DNA of 45,135 nucleotides, from NCBI GenBank assembly GCA_030533415.1, contig JAUNJE010000021.1:1-45135 (forward strand). The letters are read 5' to 3'. Source of the stretch: Eubacteriales bacterium (GTDB taxonomy: Bacteria; Bacillota; Clostridia; Oscillospirales; Oscillospiraceae). Position numbers and translations under genes: made by a program. This document shows, in pieces, positions 16,395 through 24,007 of the stretch; within the stretch, counting starts at the first letter, position 1; every line of letters begins with the position of its first letter. The notes beneath the pieces were generated by a model. It was given only the letters and a program-made list of their open reading frames with translations. It did no database searches and was not told where the DNA came from.

Positions 16395-17339
16395 ATGGAA
16401 AAAACCATCGTTACTACCGGCAAGACCATTGACCTTGCCATCGAAGCAGCCCTGACCCAACTGGGCCTGGACCGCGACAGCGTATCTGTGCTGGTGCTGC
16501 AGCAGGCCAAATCCGGCTTTTTGGGCTTTGGCGCCCAGCCGGCCAAGGTGCAGGTAAGCTACGAAGCGCCGGACCCTGTGCCGGAGGCTCCCAAGGTTGC
16601 CCTCAGCTCCGCTTCCCGCTCCAAGCCGAAGGCCGCAGCGCCTGTGAAGAAGCCGGAAGCCCCCAAAGCCGAGGCGCCGAGACCTGAGAATACCAAGCAG
16701 CCCGAAGCGACCAAGGCGGAGCAGCCTGCAAAGGCGCCGGTCGCGAAGCCCGAAAAATCCAAGTCCGCCCCCAAAGCGCCCAAGACCGAGAAACGGCCCG
16801 AAGGACCCAAGACCCCCAAGGAACACCGGGAGCCGAAAGCCCCCAAAGCACCTGCGGAGCCGAAGGTTTATGCTGCCGCAGAGCCTGGCTCCGTGGAGGA
16901 GAAGGTGGAGATCTTTATAAAGGGCCTTTTGGAGCACATGGATTCCAAGGCCGTGCCCCACTGCTGGAAGGTGGAGGGCAGCACCTACAAGGTGGACCTT
17001 GTGGGTGAGGATCTGGGCTATCTGATCGGCCGCCGGGGAGACACCCTGGACGCCATCCAGCATCTGGCCAATTACACCATCAACCGGGGCGTGGAAGGGC
17101 ACATCCGCATCAATGTGGATGCGGAATGCTACCGGGAAAAGCGGGAGGACAGTCTGCGCCGCTATGCCCGCAAGAAGGCCCAGCAGGTGCTGAAAGCCCG
17201 CCGCCGCACCACCCTGGAGCCGATGAATGCCTATGAGCGCCATGTGATCCATGCCGCCCTGCAGGATATGGAAAACATCACCACCCATTCCACCGGGGTA
17301 GAACCCAACCGCCGTGTGGTCATTGAGTATGTGAGATAA
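16395..17339 (+). CDS. jag: RNA-binding protein Jag/KhpB (Jag_N, KH, R3H)
   Basis: A 314-residue protein with the Jag N-terminal domain (about 1-50; TTGKTIDLAIEAAL and AKSGFLGFGAQPAKV). A long Lys/Pro/Ala/Glu-rich linker (about 55-155) follows, then a KH domain with GYLIGRRGDTLDAIQ, and a C-terminal R3H domain with LEPMNAYERHVIHAAL. Jag/KhpB binds RNA and affects cell wall synthesis and division, usually next to yidC as here. The linker is unusually long and low in complexity. AGGAATAAGC within the end of yidC serves as its ribosome binding site. Confidence 0.95.
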   Translation: MEKTIVTTGKTIDLAIEAALTQLGLDRDSVSVLVLQQAKSGFLGFGAQPAKVQVSYEAPDPVPEAPKVALSSASRSKPKAAAPVKKPEAPKAEAPRPENTKQPEATKAEQPAKAPVAKPEKSKSAPKAPKTEKRPEGPKTPKEHREPKAPKAPAEPKVYAAAEPGSVEEKVEIFIKGLLEHMDSKAVPHCWKVEGSTYKVDLVGEDLGYLIGRRGDTLDAIQHLANYTINRGVEGHIRINVDAECYREKREDSLRRYARKKAQQVLKARRRTTLEPMNAYERHVIHAALQDMENITTHSTGVEPNRRVVIEYVR

Positions 17340-17346
17340 CGCAAAG

Positions 17347-17374
17347 CACCCCCGGCCGAAACAGGCCGGGGGTG
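17347..17374. terminator. Bidirectional hairpin between jag and the converging operon
   Basis: CACCCCCGGCC and GGCCGGGGGTG form a perfect 11-base stem around GAAACA. The U-tract is poor on both strands, but the position between converging genes fits termination of both. Confidence 0.75.
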
Positions 17375-17409
17375 TTCGCATAAATAGCAGGAGGAAACGG
17401 TACACGTTT

Positions 17410-19164
17410 TTATTCCGCCAAATATTGCGCGTATTTTACCGCCATGAACCGCCAGTTTTCCAGGGCTTCTCCCATCACCGCACCGCAGGATTCCCGGTAC
17501 AGTGCCCACACGAACCAATAGTAGGCAATGATTGCCGTATAGGCCAGGAAATGAAACCGGGTGGTCTCATTGAAGCGTTCCTGGAGATATTCCCGGATAA
17601 ACCGTTCCGCTTCCTCAAAATCATACATGGCATCGACAATATAGTAGCCAACGTCAATGCCGGGGTCGGAGAACCCGGCGTATTCCCAGTCGATGAGGAT
17701 GACGCTGCCATCCGGGCGGATCATCCAGTTCGGCTTATAGGTGTCGCCATGACAGAAGCATTTTGAAACACCGTCTCCCAGGGTTTTCCGGTAAAGCCGG
17801 CCGATTTTCTCCTTCAGGGCCTCATGGGCCAGGAAGCATTCCGGATCTTTCTTTCGCAGCAGCTGCTCCATATCCAGGGCGTCCTCCCAGGGCCGCATGC
17901 CGTAATCCGCCGGAACCTCTGCCCTGTGGAGGGTCCGCAGCACCTGCAAAATCTTCTGGGAATCCGCGAAGGAGCCGTAGTCCGGCTCCCGGAATTCCGG
18001 GACTAGAGTGGAGATTTTCCAGCCCTCATTCACATCCGCATAGATGTAGGTGGGATCGATCCCGAGTTTTTTGGCGGTAATCAGGGAGCGTTTTTCGTTG
18101 CGGCGGTTGATGATGCTTTCGGTCCCGTCGCCGGGGTGGCGGTAGATGTAGTCCGTCCCGCCGATTCGGAAAATGAAGGAGGTGTTGGTCATGCCCTCGC
18201 TGACGTTGCGGAAGCTGGTGATGTCCTCCTCGTCACAGCGGAACACCAGCTTGATGTTGCGGATGATCTCGCTGTTGGTGTGTCCCAGGTATTGGTGGTC
18301 AAACTGCCGCAGCTCCTCGAAATAGTCAAACTCAAAGATATTGCCGTATTCATATTCCTTGAGATACATAGGCGGAAGGTCATTGAGCCTGTCCTTTACC
18401 AGCCACTCCCAGAACATCTGGTCATAGCGGCCCACGGCTCTGTCCGCCTCCGCCAGGGCCAGAAAGGCTCCGGAGAATTCCCGGTTCCAGAAGGAATGGC
18501 CCAGCAGCACCATGCCTTTGTCCTGATGCTCCGTCATGCGCAGAATCCTGCTCTGGCTGTCCGTCTGTACATACATTTCGTCGGTGGCGCAGTCTACGGA
18601 ATGCCCTGCGTAGAAGGTCTGGTATTCATACTGGTTAAAGGGATTTTCAATAAAATAGCTGTCGCTGACGCAAATATAGGTATTGCCCAGCTCTGACTTC
18701 GCAAGACGCAGGCTTTCGATGTTGTTCTTCACTTGGAACAGGGGGTTCAGGATGAATTTCACCCCATACTTCTCTTTCAGATAGAAGAACATCTCCTTTT
18801 TATAGCCCAAAACAATGGTGATATCCGTTATGCCCGCTTCCAGGAGCTGCTGGATCTGCCGTTCGATCAGAGGCTCGCCCTTCACTTCGAACAGGCCCTT
18901 GGGCTGCTCAAGAGACAGCGGAATAAAGCGTGTGGAGGCCCCCGCCGCCAAAATGACCGCGTTGTCCACCCGGTATGGCTCCAGCGCCTTCAGCGCCTTT
19001 TCTGTCAGCTCGCCGCCGGGGGATACGTATCCCCGTTCCGTCAGGGAAAGCAGCAGGCCGGGGGTCTTGACCGCTCTGCTGCGGTAGATATCCGACAAGG
19101 TGGCCGCCCGGCCCATGGCGCCGTTGTAGAGGCTGTTTAGAATGGTGAATTCGTCTTTTCTCAT
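17410..19164 (-). CDS. Winged-helix / LicC-like nucleotidyltransferase / LicA-like kinase fusion
   Basis: A 584-residue three-part protein. Residues 1-66 look like a small winged helix (MRKDEFTILNSLYNG ... LTERGYVSPGG ... LTEKALKALEPYRV). Residues 67-300 are a LicC-type nucleotidyltransferase with ILAAGASTRF (71-80) and QPKG (87-90). The C-terminal half is choline-kinase-like: HGDTYKPN with H472, D474 and N479, then IDWEYAGFSDPG with D492. LicA and LicC make CDP-choline for surface phosphorylcholine, so this resembles both steps in one chain. The true substrate could be another amino-alcohol or a sugar. A GTG nine bases upstream is an alternative start. It begins 14 bases after the amidohydrolase. 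Confidence 0.85.
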   Translation of the reverse strand: MRKDEFTILNSLYNGAMGRAATLSDIYRSRAVKTPGLLLSLTERGYVSPGGELTEKALKALEPYRVDNAVILAAGASTRFIPLSLEQPKGLFEVKGEPLIERQIQQLLEAGITDITIVLGYKKEMFFYLKEKYGVKFILNPLFQVKNNIESLRLAKSELGNTYICVSDSYFIENPFNQYEYQTFYAGHSVDCATDEMYVQTDSQSRILRMTEHQDKGMVLLGHSFWNREFSGAFLALAEADRAVGRYDQMFWEWLVKDRLNDLPPMYLKEYEYGNIFEFDYFEELRQFDHQYLGHTNSEIIRNIKLVFRCDEEDITSFRNVSEGMTNTSFIFRIGGTDYIYRHPGDGTESIINRRNEKRSLITAKKLGIDPTYIYADVNEGWKISTLVPEFREPDYGSFADSQKILQVLRTLHRAEVPADYGMRPWEDALDMEQLLRKKDPECFLAHEALKEKIGRLYRKTLGDGVSKCFCHGDTYKPNWMIRPDGSVILIDWEYAGFSDPGIDVGYYIVDAMYDFEEAERFIREYLQERFNETTRFHFLAYTAIIAYYWFVWALYRESCGAVMGEALENWRFMAVKYAQYLAE

Positions 19165-19178
19165 AAGCGGCACCCAAT

Positions 19179-20747
19179 TCAGGACTTGGCGCGGGAGGTC
19201 AATCCCCGCAGCGCTGCCTTGACGACGTTTTCCCGGCAGCTTTCGTAGGGGACTCCGCCCAGCAGGAGCGCTTCCACCCGGAGGTTTTTCAGCTGGGAAG
19301 CGGGAATCTCATAGGGATTCGCGGACAAAATTACCATATCGGCAACCTTTCCCGCTTCCAGGCTGCCCCGCTCCTTTTCATCAAAGGTGGTGTAATATCC
19401 GTTGTAGGTGGCCATCCGCAGTGCCTGCTGGATGGTCACCGCCTGGGCGGGATTGCTGTGGTTCACCGCCCGGTCCAGCCAGACAATGGGATCGGGAGAG
19501 GTGCAGGGGGCGTCCGAGCCAAGGGAAATGACGAGTTTGTCCTCCGCAAGGGTTTTTAGGGGGTTCAGCCTGTCTGCGCGTTCCTTCCCCAGAATCTGCT
19601 CCAAATATCTGTCCGGCTCCTGCTTCCAGCTGATGAAGGCGCTCTGCATCGGCATCGCGATGCCGTATTCCCGGCAGATGGTTCTGCCCGCCTCCGTGGG
19701 GAGGCAGTCGTGGATGATGCCGTGGCGGTGGTCCGTCCGGGGAAAATCTTCCAGCGCGGCTTTCAGCGCGCGGCAGGCCTGGTCAAAGGCCCGGTCGCCG
19801 ATGGCGTGCATCTCGATCTGTAGTCCCGCCCGGTTGGCTTTCCTGCAAAAATCAATGACGGTTTCATCGTCATAATACAGAACGCCGTCGCCGCCGGCCG
19901 CATCTGCGTAAGGCTCGTTCATGGCCGCGTCATGGGAGCCGAAGCAGCCATCCAGCGCGCAGGCGAAGCAGCCGCCGATCCGGGGCAGCTTCCGGCTGGT
20001 GGCGGCCCGGATGTCCAGAGACTGGGGAAATACCCGTATCTGGAAACCGTTTTTCAGGGATTTGGCAAAAACCTGCTCCATGGTGATGTCCAGGTCCCCC
20101 GCGAAGCCCACGCCGCTGACGGTATGGATACAGCCGATGCCCCGGCTGGCCTGAAAGTCCACGGCCTTCTGCATGTTGCCAAACAGCTCCGGAATGGACA
20201 GGGAGTTCGTAATATAATTGGAAACCTGGAAAAAGGCCTCCTGGTTCATCTCTCCGCTGTCCGGGTGGAAGCCACGCAGGTTTTTGACTTTGTTTTCCAG
20301 CTTTTGCAGCAGCTTGGTATTGACGACACAGGCGTGTCCGTCGTACTTTACCGCCATAAGCTCTTTGTCGGGACACACCGCATCCAGCTCCTCCCGGCGG
20401 ATGAGACGCCCCTCCTTTACGGAATAGGGGGAAGCTCCAAAGGCGATCAGGGTCTTTTTCTGGGAGCCGTGGGCAAACGCACGCACCATTTCGGCGATCT
20501 CTCTATTGGAGGAGGCCTCCATAACATTCAGCCCGGCGTGGAAGGTGGAGAAGGAGGCCAGGTGCTGGTGGGTATCCACAAAAGCGGGGATCAGGGCGCC
20601 GCCCTGCAGGTCGGTAACCGCCGCCGTGGCATACTCCCGGGGCAGGGTGTTGCCCACATAGAGGATTTTCCCCCCGTCCTCTACCAGATACGAAAAGACC
20701 TCGTCTTTCCCGTTTACGGTCACGATGGACCCTTTATAGCATTTCAT
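19179..20747 (-). CDS. YtcJ-like amidohydrolase (amidohydrolase_3 family)
   Basis: A 522-residue metal-dependent hydrolase. The N-terminus has GGALIPAFVDTHQHLASF, with the HxH metal site, and the family segments GASPYSVKEG, IEMHAIGDRAFDQACRAL and LGSDAPCTSPDPIVWLDRAVN, including a C-terminal Asp ligand. The YtcJ group includes N-substituted formamide deformylase-type enzymes; the substrate here is unknown. Its start overlaps the stop of the upstream nucleotidyltransferase by 4 bases (ATGA), so they are translationally coupled. Its place between two LicC-like proteins suggests it supplies or trims the amine compound they activate; that is inference. Confidence 0.85.
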   Translation of the reverse strand: MKCYKGSIVTVNGKDEVFSYLVEDGGKILYVGNTLPREYATAAVTDLQGGALIPAFVDTHQHLASFSTFHAGLNVMEASSNREIAEMVRAFAHGSQKKTLIAFGASPYSVKEGRLIRREELDAVCPDKELMAVKYDGHACVVNTKLLQKLENKVKNLRGFHPDSGEMNQEAFFQVSNYITNSLSIPELFGNMQKAVDFQASRGIGCIHTVSGVGFAGDLDITMEQVFAKSLKNGFQIRVFPQSLDIRAATSRKLPRIGGCFACALDGCFGSHDAAMNEPYADAAGGDGVLYYDDETVIDFCRKANRAGLQIEMHAIGDRAFDQACRALKAALEDFPRTDHRHGIIHDCLPTEAGRTICREYGIAMPMQSAFISWKQEPDRYLEQILGKERADRLNPLKTLAEDKLVISLGSDAPCTSPDPIVWLDRAVNHSNPAQAVTIQQALRMATYNGYYTTFDEKERGSLEAGKVADMVILSANPYEIPASQLKNLRVEALLLGGVPYESCRENVVKAALRGLTSRAKS

Positions 20748-21667
20748 GGCATATCCTCCATCGTCTCATAGGACGGGTCCAGCTGTACCAGCTCGTAAAA
20801 ATTGTCGATTTCCATAATATCCGCCTTGCGGCATTGGCGAATTTCCACAGTATAATTCTCTTTTCGCAGCACCAGCGGGATAAATTCCCAGAACACATCC
20901 CGGCCCTGGGGCGCTTCCCGGTAGACCTGGAGGAAGTCGGCGCGCAGCTTCTCACAGTCCCGGGGCGTCCAGTAGGAAATGCCGTAGTAATTGTAGCAGT
21001 AGGTGCCGCCTTTGCGGTAGTCCGCAATGTGGCCATTGTCCAGCCGGAAGCACCAATCGTCGGTCTCCAGGGCGTAGGACCCCAGAATATTGCTGCAATA
21101 TTGGTATTTGGTAATGACCTGTGGGTTCGAAATGTACAGGTCCGCTTCGCATAGGTAGCAGCCGTTGAGCTTGTCCAGTGCCGCTATGGCGGAGGAAATG
21201 TTGTTGGTTTGGTCGTAAATGTCATTGTCAACGAAGGTCAGGAAGGGGTACTTCTCCAGCAGGGCGTCGAAGGTCTCCTTCTTATAGCCCCGGACGATGG
21301 TGATGTCGGTGATGCCAACCGCCGTCAGCGCGTCCAGCAGAGTGTCGATCATGCGGACGCCCCGCACCGTTACCAGCGGCTTGGGCCTGTCCAGCGTAGC
21401 CGGCACCATCCGGGAGCCAAACCCCGCCGCCAGAATCACGGCGCGCTTCACCCGGTAAGGCTCCAATGCCGCAAGCCCCGCTTCCGTAATGGAAAGCAGT
21501 CCGTCCCGCTCCCGGAGAAGCGCCTGTTCCAGGAGAAATGTCAATTCCCTGTCCACTGCCGTTCCGGAAATACACAGGCTGTCCGACAGCATCCGGTGGG
21601 TGTAAGCCAAAGGGCTTTGCCGCTCCACAAAGGCGAGCAGCTCAAATTGGTATCTGGAAATGTTCAT
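20744..21667 (-). CDS. Winged-helix / LicC-like nucleotidyltransferase
   Basis: A 307-residue paralogue of the front half of the downstream fusion. Residues 1-75 are winged-helix-like (RYQFELLAFVERQ ... DRELTFLLEQALLRERDG). The nucleotidyltransferase follows with AVILAAGFGSRM and DRPKPLVTVRG, GITDITIVRGYKKETF, and late NYYGISYWTPRD. Both proteins share the junction LEPYRVxxAVILAAG, so the domain pairing is ancestral. LicC enzymes transfer CMP to phosphocholine. No kinase domain is present here. GGAGGGGAT at 21671-21679 fixes the start. It is the first gene of the operon. Confidence 0.87.
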   Translation of the reverse strand: MNISRYQFELLAFVERQSPLAYTHRMLSDSLCISGTAVDRELTFLLEQALLRERDGLLSITEAGLAALEPYRVKRAVILAAGFGSRMVPATLDRPKPLVTVRGVRMIDTLLDALTAVGITDITIVRGYKKETFDALLEKYPFLTFVDNDIYDQTNNISSAIAALDKLNGCYLCEADLYISNPQVITKYQYCSNILGSYALETDDWCFRLDNGHIADYRKGGTYCYNYYGISYWTPRDCEKLRADFLQVYREAPQGRDVFWEFIPLVLRKENYTVEIRQCRKADIMEIDNFYELVQLDPSYETMEDMP

Positions 21668-21709
21668 GGTATCCCCTCCGCCGGCAAATTTCCCAGAGTT
21701 TATTTTATA

Positions 21710-21738
21710 ATGATAACATAGTTTTGCCGTGAATTCAA
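21710..21738 (-). promoter_or_regulatory. Probable sigma-A promoter of the licC-like operon
   Basis: On the minus strand, TTGAAT (21738-21733) and TATCAT (21715-21710) lie 17 bases apart, about 45 bases before the first start codon. Confidence 0.6.
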
Positions 21739-21886
21739 CAGCCAGTGTCCGCCGTCCATGGTTTTCCTTTCCGAATGGCGCCGTAGGCAGACGAATATAA
21801 ATCAATACTTATTGCTGAACCAATCTTCCCAAGAACCACTGGCGCTTACGGCGCCTAAGGCTCCCTTTGCACAAGGGAGCCTTAAC

Positions 21887-21923
21887 GCTCAGAAACTTTT
21901 TACTGCATTCTTCTATGGCAAAA
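21887..21923 (+). repeat. Dispersed 37-base repeat, copy A
   Basis: Starts GCTCAGAAACTTTTTACTGC and ends CTATGGCAAAA. It matches 22187-22223 in the same direction, and 45057-45093 on the other strand with one mismatch. Confidence 0.85.
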
Positions 21924-22144
21924 GAGGTTGCCTCTGCGCAAGGGTGCCTTGGGCATCCCCGCACCAGTGCAATCGATATGCCCGATTGATTTGTTCGTCC
22001 TTGATAGGCAGCTACGGCGAGGCGGCGGGGGTTTCCAAAGGGGGCGCGTTTGCACCTAGCGCCCCTTTGGTCGGCTTCTTTCCGTCCCTTTCTTGCCGAA
22101 ACAAGAAAGGGACACCCCCGTCTCCTTGAGAAGATAACAAAAAC

Positions 22145-22223
22145 CGTACAATCTACCGAATTTCAGCGCACCCAAGGCCCCCTTGTGCTCAGAAACTTTT
22201 TACTGCATTCTTCTATGGCAAAA
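22145..22223 (+). repeat. Dispersed repeat, copy B (longer 79-base form)
   Basis: Includes the 37-base unit at 22187-22223 plus 42 upstream bases starting CGTACAATCTACCGAATTTC. The whole 79 bases match the reverse strand of 45057-45135 with few differences. Confidence 0.85.
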
Positions 22224-22290
22224 AATGTGGCATTTTGAATTTTGCATTTAACATTCTGCATTGAAAACGTGTGCATTTCCATTCCCCCGA

Positions 22291-22319
22291 TTGCTTTTTT
22301 TCCCGCGCCGTGATACCAT
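22291..22319 (+). promoter_or_regulatory. Probable promoter of nagA
   Basis: TTGCTT at 22291-22296 and TACCAT at 22314-22319 with a 17-base spacer, about 37 bases before nagA. Confidence 0.5.
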
Positions 22320-22356
22320 ATTCCTACAAATAACTTATGAAAAGGAGAAACAGACC

Positions 22357-23484
22357 ATGTTCTACAAAAACGCACGCATCTTTACCTCCGATTTTCGGTT
22401 CCACTCCGGCGCTTTTGAGGTCGTGGACGGTGTCTTCGGCGAAATCCTGCCGGAAACCGTTCCCGCCGACGCCGTTGACTTAAACGGCGCCACCGTCATC
22501 CCCGGCCTGGTGGATGTCCACAGCCATGGCAACTCCGGTGCGGACTTCTCCGACGGTGATTACGAGGGCCTGAAAAAGATGGCCGCCTTCTATGCCAAGT
22601 GCGGTGTCACCTCCTTCGCCCCCGCCTCCATGACGTTGCCCTATGACGTGCTGGCCAAAGCCTTTGCCACCGCCAGACAGCTGAAAGAGGAGGCTCCCCA
22701 GGGCCTCGCGCGGCTCATGGGTATTCAGATGGAAGGCCCCTATTTCTCCTATAAAAAGCGCGGCGCCCAGAACCCCGACTATTTGAAGGAGCCGGATTTT
22801 GAAGGCTTCCGGGCATTGTACGAAGGCTGCGGCGGCCTGGTGCGGATTGTGGACGTGGCTCCCGAGCTGCCCGGCGCGGCGGAATTCGTGGCCAAGGCCA
22901 AGGACCTTTGCACCGTGTCCATCGCCCACACCGACTCGGACTATGACCACGCAAAAGCCGCCATCGACGCAGGCGTCACCCACCTGACCCACCTGTACAA
23001 CGCCATGCCCGGCATCCACCACCGCAATCCCGGCGTCATCCCCGCCGCCGTGGAGAATCCCAATGTCCGGGCAGAGATCATCTGCGACGGCCAGCATGTC
23101 CATCCCGCCTCTGTCCGTCTGGCCTTTACCATGTTCCGGGACAGAATGATCCTGGTGTCCGACTCCGGCCGCTGCGCCGGCCTGCCTGACGGCAGCAAGT
23201 TCGAGCTGGGGGGCCAGGACGCATGGCTCCGGGACGGTGTGGCACGGCTTGCCGACGGCACCATTGCCTGCTCCGCGGCCAACCTGTGGCAGTGCCTGAC
23301 CAATGTCATCTCCTGGAACATCCCCGAAGAGGAGGCCATCCGGGCCGCTTCCTACAACCCCGCCTGCGCCATCGGTGCCGCCGGTCAGATCGGCTCCATC
23401 GAAAAAGGCAAGCTGGCCGACTTCATCGTATGCAGCAGCGACTATACCCAGAAGCGGGTATTTATCGGCGGCAAAGAAATCTAA
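22357..23484 (+). CDS. nagA: N-acetylglucosamine-6-phosphate deacetylase
   Basis: A 375-residue amidohydrolase that removes acetate from GlcNAc-6-phosphate in amino-sugar use and cell-wall recycling. Metal and catalytic motifs appear in order: VDVHSHG (HxH), MEGPYFS, SIAHTDSDYDHA, THLYNAMPGIHHRNPG, ICDGQHVHP and LVSDSGRCAG with the catalytic Asp. AAAGGAG precedes ATG 22357; an earlier in-frame ATG at 22261 lies before the promoter. No nagB or PTS gene adjoins it, so its partners are elsewhere. Confidence 0.94.
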   Translation: MFYKNARIFTSDFRFHSGAFEVVDGVFGEILPETVPADAVDLNGATVIPGLVDVHSHGNSGADFSDGDYEGLKKMAAFYAKCGVTSFAPASMTLPYDVLAKAFATARQLKEEAPQGLARLMGIQMEGPYFSYKKRGAQNPDYLKEPDFEGFRALYEGCGGLVRIVDVAPELPGAAEFVAKAKDLCTVSIAHTDSDYDHAKAAIDAGVTHLTHLYNAMPGIHHRNPGVIPAAVENPNVRAEIICDGQHVHPASVRLAFTMFRDRMILVSDSGRCAGLPDGSKFELGGQDAWLRDGVARLADGTIACSAANLWQCLTNVISWNIPEEEAIRAASYNPACAIGAAGQIGSIEKGKLADFIVCSSDYTQKRVFIGGKEI

Positions 23485-23493
23485 ATCGAATAA

Positions 23494-23988
23494 GGGAAAA
23501 AGTGGAGAGTGGAAAGTGAAAAGTGGAGTGATTTTACCTCTTCTCATGATTCATTCTCCGCTTTTTCCCCGAAAAAGAAGGTGCACGTTTTGGGAGATCG
23601 ATCAATCGCCAAATATAAAAGCAGACAATTCGCTGTCCGAATCGTCAGGCTATACCAATATTTGTGCAGCGAAAAAAGAGAATTTATCCTTTCCAAGCAG
23701 CTTTTGCGCTGCGGCACCAGCATCGGCGCAAACATTGCAGAAAGTGAATGCGCAGTCAGTAAAAAAGATTTCCTTAACAAGATCTACATTGCCTTAAAAG
23801 AGTGCAGCGAAACCCAATATTGGCTGCAGCTTCTGTATGAAACGGACTTTTTGACACAGATGGAATACCGTTCCATGCAATCCGACTGTGAGGAATTGCG
23901 CCGCATTCTCTCCGCCACTACCAGGACCCTACAGTCGAAACTCAGCCGCGAACCATAACCTCACTCCCCACTCTTCACTTTTCACTTT
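23494..23988. repeat. Element framed by purine-rich inverted repeats, carrying a four-helix-bundle gene
   Basis: The left arm (about 23498-23531) is built of AGTGGAGAGTGGAAAGTG-type words. The right arm (23959-23988) is its pyrimidine-rich complement; AAAGTGAAAAGTG is shared exactly. A second inverted pair, GGGAAAAAGTGGAG at 23494 and CTCCGCTTTTTCCC at 23557, can fold at the left end. The arms begin about 10 bases after the nagA stop and end about 20 bases before the next start codon, as if a cassette had entered a short intergenic gap. Confidence 0.65.
23581..23958 (+). CDS. Four-helix-bundle protein (23S rRNA intervening-sequence protein family)
   Basis: About 125 residues with the hallmark pattern of this family: QFAVRIVRLYQYLC, then LSKQLLRCGTSIGANIAES, KKDFLNKIYIALKECSETQYWLQLL and a last helix. 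These proteins form pentameric helical bundles. Some are encoded in insertions in 23S rRNA, and a relative (Avd) serves diversity-generating retroelements; the cellular role of most is unknown. The start is uncertain: GTG 23581 or TTG 23590 fit the family's N-terminus. ATG 23509 would translate the repeat arm itself and is less likely. The gene sits inside purine-rich inverted repeats. Confidence 0.8.
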   Translation: MHVLGDRSIAKYKSRQFAVRIVRLYQYLCSEKREFILSKQLLRCGTSIGANIAESECAVSKKDFLNKIYIALKECSETQYWLQLLYETDFLTQMEYRSMQSDCEELRRILSATTRTLQSKLSREP

Positions 23989-24007
23989 AATACCACACGA
24001 GGAATTT

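Larger units (their letters stand above)
21668..22356. other. Repeat-rich intergenic region between the licC-like operon and nagA
   Basis: These 689 bases hold no credible gene. At the left is the promoter of the minus-strand operon. AAGGCTCCCTT/AAGGGAGCCTT forms a perfect hairpin at 21857-21883. Two copies of a 37-base repeat start at 21887 and 22187, exactly 300 bases apart, and low-complexity GAATTTTGCATTTAACATTC-like words lie near 22235-22262. The nagA promoter closes the region. Confidence 0.75.

Noticed and set aside
16113-17405. Long minus-strand frame opposite yidC and jag, with Leu/Gly/Arg-rich repeats
   Set aside because: The repeats mirror the Pro/Lys/Ala linker of jag. Both plus-strand genes are certain.
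21841-22230. Repeats considered as a CRISPR array
   Set aside because: There are only two copies, 300 bases apart, with unequal context and no cas genes.
23509-23580. Upstream ATG start for the four-helix-bundle gene
   Set aside because: It would translate the purine-rich repeat arm; family similarity begins after 23581.
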